Source of the DNA: an uncultured Williamsia sp.
Lineage (GTDB): Bacteria > Actinomycetota > Actinomycetes > Mycobacteriales > Mycobacteriaceae
DNA: 64,000 nt
Direction: 5' to 3'
NCBI RefSeq assembly: GCF_947494875.1
Contig: NZ_CANLWM010000001.1
Coordinates: 992,001 to 1,056,000, forward strand
Below, one piece after another: positions 59,460 through 64,000 of this stretch. How positions within the stretch are numbered: the stretch's first letter is position 1; every line of letters starts with the position of its first letter. Both the position numbers and the translations under genes were made by a program. A model generated the notes under the pieces. The model was not told the DNA's origin. It ran no database searches and saw only the letters and a program-made list of their open reading frames with translations.

Positions 59460-60691
59460 CCACGCACCCCACCGACACCGCCGCGACCGACCGCGCGGGG
59501 AGGACCGTCACCGGTGCCACCATCACTCTCGACGGGGTGGTGAAGCGGTACCGCGGCCAGAGCGCCCCCGCGGTCCAGAAGCTCGACCTGACGATCGACG
59601 CGGGCGACATCGTCGCGTTCGTCGGGCCGTCCGGCTGCGGCAAGACCACGACGTTGAAGATGATCAACCGGCTCATCGAGCCGACCGAGGGTCGCATCCT
59701 GATCGGTGACAGGGATGTCACCAAGGAGAACCCCGACTCGCTGCGCCAGTCGATCGGCTACGTCATCCAGTCGGGCGGTCTGTTCCCGCACTGGTCGGTC
59801 CGCAAGAACATCGGGGCCATCCCGCGCGTGCTCGGGTGGGACAAGGCGAAGATCGCCGACCGCACCGACTACCTCCTAGACCTGGTCGGGCTCGACGCCA
59901 CCACCTACGCGGACCGGCTGCCCAAGGACATGTCCGGTGGTCAGCAGCAGCGTGTCGGTGTGGCGCGGGCCCTCGCCGCCGACCCGCCCGTCCTGCTCAT
60001 GGACGAGCCGTTCGGCGCCGTCGACCCGATCACCCGTGTCCGCCTGCAGGACAGCCTGATCCGCATCCAGCACGAGGTCGGAAAGACCATCGTCATCGTC
60101 ACCCACGACTTCGAGGAGGCGACGAAGCTCGGCGACAAGGTCCTCATCCTCTCCGAGGGCGGGAAGATCGAGCAGTACGCGACGCCCGCGGAGATCCTGG
60201 CCAATCCGGCGAGCGCGTTCGTCGAGGAGTTCGTCGGATCCGGCGCGACGTTGGCCCAGCTGACGCTGTCGCGGGTCCGGGACGTCGCGCACGACCCGGT
60301 GACCACGGCCCGCGTCGGCGAGGACGCGCAGTCGGTGATCGGGCGGGCACGGGAGGCCGGGCACACCTGGGTCGTCGTGGTCGACGAGTCGGGCGTCCCG
60401 CGCGCCTGGCCGTCGCTGGACGAGCTGGCCACGAAGCCGACCGTCACCGACTACGTCGACCGCCGCCTGCCGACCGTCGCGGTGTCGTCGACGCTGAACG
60501 ACGCGCTCGACGCGATGCTCGCGGCCAGCCAGGGCGGTGTCCTCGTGACGAGCGGCCGAGGCGTGGTGCAGGGATCGCTGTCGATCGGCTCGGTCATGGA
60601 GATCATCCAGGGGCAACTGGCGGCCAGCCGTGACACCGACGGCGACTCGTCCTACGAGACGCACCAGGACGGTACGGGCGGCCAGTCGTGA
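59456..60691 (+). CDS. Compatible-solute ABC importer, ATPase with CBS domains (OpuCA/ProV-like)
   Basis: 411 aa. Walker A GPSGCGKT (about 58-65), the Q-loop in YVIQSGGLFPHWSV, signature MSGGQQQR (about 160-167), Walker B LLMDEPFGAVD (about 180-190) and the H-loop in VTHDFEEA are complete. A C-terminal CBS pair (about 280-400; LPTVAVSSTLNDALDAMLAASQGGVLVT) would sense ionic strength or nucleotide, as in OpuA/OpuC. It overlaps both flanking genes by 4 bp. Confidence 0.93.
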   Translation: MTTHPTDTAATDRAGRTVTGATITLDGVVKRYRGQSAPAVQKLDLTIDAGDIVAFVGPSGCGKTTTLKMINRLIEPTEGRILIGDRDVTKENPDSLRQSIGYVIQSGGLFPHWSVRKNIGAIPRVLGWDKAKIADRTDYLLDLVGLDATTYADRLPKDMSGGQQQRVGVARALAADPPVLLMDEPFGAVDPITRVRLQDSLIRIQHEVGKTIVIVTHDFEEATKLGDKVLILSEGGKIEQYATPAEILANPASAFVEEFVGSGATLAQLTLSRVRDVAHDPVTTARVGEDAQSVIGRAREAGHTWVVVVDESGVPRAWPSLDELATKPTVTDYVDRRLPTVAVSSTLNDALDAMLAASQGGVLVTSGRGVVQGSLSIGSVMEIIQGQLAASRDTDGDSSYETHQDGTGGQS

Positions 60692-61425
60692 AACGCTTCC
60701 GATCGATCCCGGTCGACGTCTGGTTCGAACCGCTGGTGGTCGTGATCGTCGCCGTGGGTTACGTGATCTGGTACACCACAACCGACTTCACGCCGACCGA
60801 GCAGGCCGCGCTCGAATGGGCGACGCTGCGGTCGACCATCCTCGACCACATCGAGCTGACGGTCGTCGCGGCGGCGATCGTCGTCGCAATCGCGATCCCG
60901 CTGGGGATCCTGCTCACGCGGGAGTCCGCGAAGTGGCTCAGCCCGATCGCGGTGAACATCGCCAACGTCGGCCAGGCGGCACCGGCCGCGGGCCTGCTGG
61001 TGCTGTTCACGTTCTGGCTCGGCACGGGCTTCACGACCGCCGTCGTGGGCCTGGTGGTCTACGCCGTCCTCCCGATCCTGCAGAACACGATCGTCGGTCT
61101 GCGACAGGTGGATCGACGGGTCATCGAGGCGTCGCGCGGCATCGGTTACTCCGCGACGCGGACGCTGCTGCGCGTGGAGCTGCCGCTCGCGATCCCGGTG
61201 ATCCTCAACGGTGTCCGCATCGCGCTGGTGATCCTGGTGGGCACGGCCACGCTGAGCACCTTCATCGGCGCGACGAGCCTGGGCACCCTGATCACCACGG
61301 GTGTCACGCTGTTCCTGCCCAAGCTGCTCGTGTCGGGAGCCGTCCTGGTCGCCCTGCTCGCGCTCGTCATCGACTGGCTCGGCCGTCTGGTCGAGTACTT
61401 CGCCACCCCGAGGGGTATCGCATGA
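60688..61425 (+). CDS. Compatible-solute ABC importer, second permease (OpuCD/ProZ-like)
   Basis: A 245-aa permease with about six spans. The coupling loop EASRGIGYSATRTLLRVELPLAIPVILNGVR (about 150-180) parallels that of the first permease, and IGQAAP-like NVGQAAPAAGLLVLFTFWLG is typical of the OpuC type. It starts at GTG 60688, overlapping the ATPase stop (GTGA), and its stop overlaps the binding-protein start. Confidence 0.9.
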   Translation: MKRFRSIPVDVWFEPLVVVIVAVGYVIWYTTTDFTPTEQAALEWATLRSTILDHIELTVVAAAIVVAIAIPLGILLTRESAKWLSPIAVNIANVGQAAPAAGLLVLFTFWLGTGFTTAVVGLVVYAVLPILQNTIVGLRQVDRRVIEASRGIGYSATRTLLRVELPLAIPVILNGVRIALVILVGTATLSTFIGATSLGTLITTGVTLFLPKLLVSGAVLVALLALVIDWLGRLVEYFATPRGIA

Positions 61426-62405
61426 ACGCTGTCCGCCGCGTCCTGATGGCTGTCGGTGTGCTCGCCGTCGCAACCTCGATGCTTGCCGGATGCGGTCTGG
61501 TCAGCTCCTCGGGCACCTTCCGCACGGCGAACCTGCCCGACGGACAGAAGCCCCTGGAGGGCACCGATCTCGTCGTCACCTCGAAGAGCTTCACCGAGGG
61601 TGTGCTCCTCGGGAAGATCACCGCGACCTACCTGTCGTCGGCCGGCGCGAAGGTGCGCGACCTCACGGGCGCACCGGGCTCCGCGTCGTCGCGGCAGGCG
61701 CAGCTCAACGGAGACGCCGACATCCTGTGGGAGTACACGGGCACCGGTTGGGTCACCTATCACGGCGAGTCTGAGGTGATCACCGATCCACAGAAGCTGT
61801 GGGAGGCGGTGCGGGATGTCGAGAAGCGTGACCACGACCTCGACTGGTTGACGCCGGCCAACTTCAACGACACCTACGCGTTCGCCGCGTCGGCGGCCAC
61901 GGCGAAGCGGCTCGGGGTGACCACGCTGTCGGAGGTGGCGAAGCTCCCCGTCAGCGACCGCACCTTCTGCGTCGACGACGAGTTCTTCAGCCGCTCCGAC
62001 GGGTTCCTGCCGATGCTCGAGAAGTACGGCATCCCCTACAACTCCCCGAACGGGGTGCCGGCCGGCAACGTGACCCGGATGGACGCGGGCGTCATCTACA
62101 CGTCGACCAACCGGTCGTCACCGTGCAACTTCGGCGAGGTCTACACCACCGACGGTCGCGTGAAGAACTTGAACCTGACGGTGCTGACCGACGATCGGAA
62201 GTTCTTCCTGCCCTACAGCGGTACTGCCGTCGTCCGCGGTTCGGTGTTGGACGCGCATCCCGAGCTGCGCCCGTTGCTGGGTCAGATCTCGAGCCGTCTG
62301 ACCGACAGCATCATGCAGGACCTGAACGGGCTGGTCGACATCAAGGGTGAGGACCCGTCGGTGGTGGCCTACAACTGGTTGAAGAGCGAGAAGCTGATCA
62401 CCTAG
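61422..62405 (+). CDS. Compatible-solute ABC importer, substrate-binding lipoprotein (OpuCC/ProX-like)
   Basis: 327 aa. The signal peptide ends in the lipobox MLAGC (Cys24), so the protein is anchored outside the membrane. LVVTSKSFTEGVLLGKI, DLTGAPGSASSRQAQLNGDADILWEYTGTGWV and NFNDTYAFAASAATAKRLGV are signatures of glycine betaine/choline-type OpuAC domains. Aromatic residues such as those in YTGTGW commonly cage the quaternary amine. It is the last gene of the four-gene operon; the solute cannot be named with certainty. Confidence 0.92.
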   Translation: MNAVRRVLMAVGVLAVATSMLAGCGLVSSSGTFRTANLPDGQKPLEGTDLVVTSKSFTEGVLLGKITATYLSSAGAKVRDLTGAPGSASSRQAQLNGDADILWEYTGTGWVTYHGESEVITDPQKLWEAVRDVEKRDHDLDWLTPANFNDTYAFAASAATAKRLGVTTLSEVAKLPVSDRTFCVDDEFFSRSDGFLPMLEKYGIPYNSPNGVPAGNVTRMDAGVIYTSTNRSSPCNFGEVYTTDGRVKNLNLTVLTDDRKFFLPYSGTAVVRGSVLDAHPELRPLLGQISSRLTDSIMQDLNGLVDIKGEDPSVVAYNWLKSEKLIT

Positions 62406-62428
62406 GCGGCGCCCGGGCCTTGCGATAC

Positions 62429-62449
62429 ATGCGTGACTACGCATATGTT
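62429..62449 (+). promoter_or_regulatory. Promoter and possible metal-regulator operator before CDF gene
   Basis: ATGCG-TGACTA-CGCAT (62429-62444) is a 5-bp-arm inverted repeat leading into TATGTT (62444-62449), a TANNNT -10 that lies 6 nt before the ATG (62456), as for a leaderless transcript. An ArsR/SmtB-type repressor site would fit the exporter; no regulator gene is adjacent. Confidence 0.4.
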
Positions 62450-62455
62450 CGTCGT

Positions 62456-63370
62456 ATGGGACTCGGACACGACCACGGGCACGGCGCCCCGACGGCCGAG
62501 GCCGCCTCGCGTCGGCTGTGGCCGATGGCCGTCGGCATGGCCGTCATCGGGACGTTCTTCGTCGTCGAATTGACCGTCGGGATCGTCGTGAACTCGCTGG
62601 CGCTGATCGCCGACGCCGGCCACATGGCCACCGACGTGATCGCGATGGCGATGGGTCTGACCGCGTTGCTCCTCGCCCGGCACGGCAGTGTCACGGGGGA
62701 GAAGACCTTCGGATGGCACCGGGCGGAGGTGTTCACCGCCGTCGCGAACGCGCTGCTGCTGATCGGGGTCGCGGTGTTCGTGCTCTACGAGGCCATCGAG
62801 CGGTTGGGGACCGACCCGCAGGTGCCGGGGCTCACGCTGATCGTCGTCGCCCTCGTCGGACTGGCCGCGAATCTCGTCGTCATGCTGTTGCTCCGCGCCG
62901 ATGCGCAGGGCAGCATCGCCGTCCGCGGCGCCTACATGGAGGTCCTGGCCGACGCGGTCGGCAGCATCGGGGTGTTGGTCGCCGGCGTGATCGCCGTGAC
63001 CACCGGGTGGGGATACGCCGACATCGTCGTCGCCGTGCTGATCGCGTTGTGGGTCGCGCCGCGGGCCATCAAGCTCGCCGCCGACGCGCTCCGGATCCTC
63101 AGCCAGCGTGCGCCCGCACATGTCGACGTGGACGCGGTCCGTGCCGACCTCGCCGCGCTGCCCCAGGTGCACGACGTCCACGACCTGCACATCTGGACGC
63201 TCACCACCGGGATGGACGTCGTGACGGTCCACCTCGGCAGCGACGCCGACAACGCCGAGGTGCTCACCGCGGCCCGCGGGGTGCTCCACGAGCACGGTCT
63301 CGACCACGCGACCGTGCAGATCGACCCGGTCGCGATCCAGGGGAAGTGCCACCGCGATCTGACGTGGTGA
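62456..63370 (+). CDS. Cation diffusion facilitator (Zn/Co/Cd exporter)
   Basis: 304 aa. A His-rich start (MGLGHDHGHG), six spans, the metal-site pair HMATD (His/Asp, about 57-61) in TM2 and DAVGS (about 173-177) in TM5, and a cytoplasmic C-terminal domain (HVDVDAVRADLAALPQVHDVHDLHIWTL) define a CzcD/ZitB-type CDF exporter. The ATG at 62456 is preferred over upstream in-frame codons because it follows a -10 closely. Zn(II) is the most likely substrate from the H/D sites. Confidence 0.92.
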   Translation: MGLGHDHGHGAPTAEAASRRLWPMAVGMAVIGTFFVVELTVGIVVNSLALIADAGHMATDVIAMAMGLTALLLARHGSVTGEKTFGWHRAEVFTAVANALLLIGVAVFVLYEAIERLGTDPQVPGLTLIVVALVGLAANLVVMLLLRADAQGSIAVRGAYMEVLADAVGSIGVLVAGVIAVTTGWGYADIVVAVLIALWVAPRAIKLAADALRILSQRAPAHVDVDAVRADLAALPQVHDVHDLHIWTLTTGMDVVTVHLGSDADNAEVLTAARGVLHEHGLDHATVQIDPVAIQGKCHRDLTW

Positions 63371-63400
63371 CCCTGGATTAGCGAGGTCCGCGTAAACGAC

Positions 63401-64000
63401 CTACGGGACCTTGAAGAAGATCGGATCACCAAAACCAGTGGTGACGGTCCACAAGCCGTCGGCGCCGGTCGGGACCTCGACACACGCGTTCCCCTTCGCG
63501 GTGCCGTCCTTGTAAAGCTCGCCGGAATCGTTGATCGGGTCGGGAATCACTCCACACGAGTCGTCGTAAGTGCGGTTGTCGGAACCCACGAACTCGACCC
63601 GGACCGAGAAGGGCGATTGAGATCCCTCTCCGAGGTATGTCGCCGTGACTGGCACGATCCAGAACTGTGTTCCGGGCTTTGGGGATTCATTGAATTGATT
63701 CTCGCTCGCGACCTCCGCGGTCGCTTCGCGCGGTGTGCCCAGCGTGACAGACCAGTCCTTGTTGCTCACAGTTTGGCCGATGAGAAGCGGATCTTGCCGC
63801 GACCCCTTCTCGGAGGTCGGCCGTGTATCCGTTCGTCCTTCGACTCGGGCGCTAGGTGACTGCGCGGTGAGGTCGGACCCGCCGAAAGTGTCGTCGATGG
63901 AATCGGAGACGAGGGAACCGAAAACCACAAAGCCAACGATCGTCCCGATCGCAGCGACGATCACCGACGCGAGACTGGTCCCTTTTTTCTTTCCCGACTG
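63401..64000 (-). CDS. Membrane-anchored secreted protein, N-terminus outside window
   Basis: The frame is open to the window edge; the first visible residues are QSGKKKGTSLASV, then a hydrophobic span (IVAAIGTIVGFVVFGSLV). An exported part of about 170 residues follows, with two Cys (DDSCGVIPDP and GNACVEVPTG) and WSVTLGTPREATAEV / QFWIVPVTATYLG strands. This is the pattern of DUF4352-like (telokin/immunoprotective) beta-sandwich lipoproteins or membrane proteins of actinobacteria. Base composition is lower in G+C than in neighbours. Any further N-terminal sequence is not seen. Confidence 0.65.
   Translation of the reverse strand, partial: QSGKKKGTSLASVIVAAIGTIVGFVVFGSLVSDSIDDTFGGSDLTAQSPSARVEGRTDTRPTSEKGSRQDPLLIGQTVSNKDWSVTLGTPREATAEVASENQFNESPKPGTQFWIVPVTATYLGEGSQSPFSVRVEFVGSDNRTYDDSCGVIPDPINDSGELYKDGTAKGNACVEVPTGADGLWTVTTGFGDPIFFKVP

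Noticed and set aside
1-64000. Prophage, insertion sequence or integrative element
   Set aside because: No integrase, transposase, phage structural gene, tRNA attachment site or flanking direct repeat was recognised around the accessory blocks.

Overview
The window is high-GC DNA (about 70% G+C by eye) from a mycolic-acid actinobacterium of the Gordonia/Rhodococcus/Williamsia type. Three things support this: the codon bias, the frequent GTG starts and leaderless-looking genes, and a core gene order matching Mycobacterium tuberculosis Rv0360c-Rv0385 read in reverse. That core is a type II flavohaemoglobin (Rv0385-like), clpB, an Rv0383c-like membrane protein, pyrE, an Rv0380c-like RNA methyltransferase, DedA, fba, an Rv0361-like protein and a DUF3151 protein, each in the orientation expected. 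No rRNA, tRNA, CRISPR array, insertion sequence or prophage was recognised.

Layout. 1-20.2 kb is accessory: flavohaemoglobin, DszA/NtaA-type flavin monooxygenase, TetR regulator, GH3 glycosidase, SDR/epimerase pair, two DHA2-type drug exporters, a tandem hotdog thioesterase, a TipAL-like MerR regulator, an ECF42-type sigma factor with its DGPF partner, an amidohydrolase, a DUF1877 protein and a tandem TerD protein. 20.4-23.0 kb is clpB, whose leader carries an HspR (HAIR) operator and a SigH/SigE-type promoter. 23.0-32.9 kb holds small metabolic genes, an HxlR/SDR cluster, a translationally coupled amino-acid permease - dihydroxyacetone kinase - DUF998 operon and a second MerR regulator.

33.0-48.1 kb is the most coherent accessory block and the best candidate for a poorly described system. 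It contains a minus-strand gene run (class III aminotransferase, 1001-aa FAD/Fe-S oxidase, semialdehyde dehydrogenase, DoeA/EutD-type ectoine hydrolase, class I aminotransferase, M20 deacetylase, flavin reductase-like protein). Around it lie a GntR/FCD regulator, a ProP-type osmolyte symporter, an amidase and a divergent 2-hydroxyacid dehydrogenase. The same palindrome (ATTGTTGACAATC core) lies upstream of both the regulator/amidase pair and the aminotransferase/hydroxyacid dehydrogenase pair, so one regulator probably controls both ends. The enzymes fit import of ectoine, ring opening, deacetylation, transamination and oxidation to aspartate, with an M20 deacetylase in the DoeB position and two oxidoreductases left unexplained.

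48.1-64 kb returns to core genes (Rv0383c-like, pyrE, RNA methyltransferase, DedA, pepN, fba, Rv0361-like, DUF3151, FUSC-like protein). It then has a complete four-gene OpuC/ProXVWZ-type compatible-solute ABC importer, a CDF metal exporter and a secreted or anchored protein cut by the window end. With the ectoine-type island and ProP-like symporter, osmolyte uptake and use is a theme of the right half. Intergenic signals are rich: long hairpins between convergent genes (two share a composite repeat core), a 19-bp tandem repeat with embedded hairpins, and several operators overlapping promoters.
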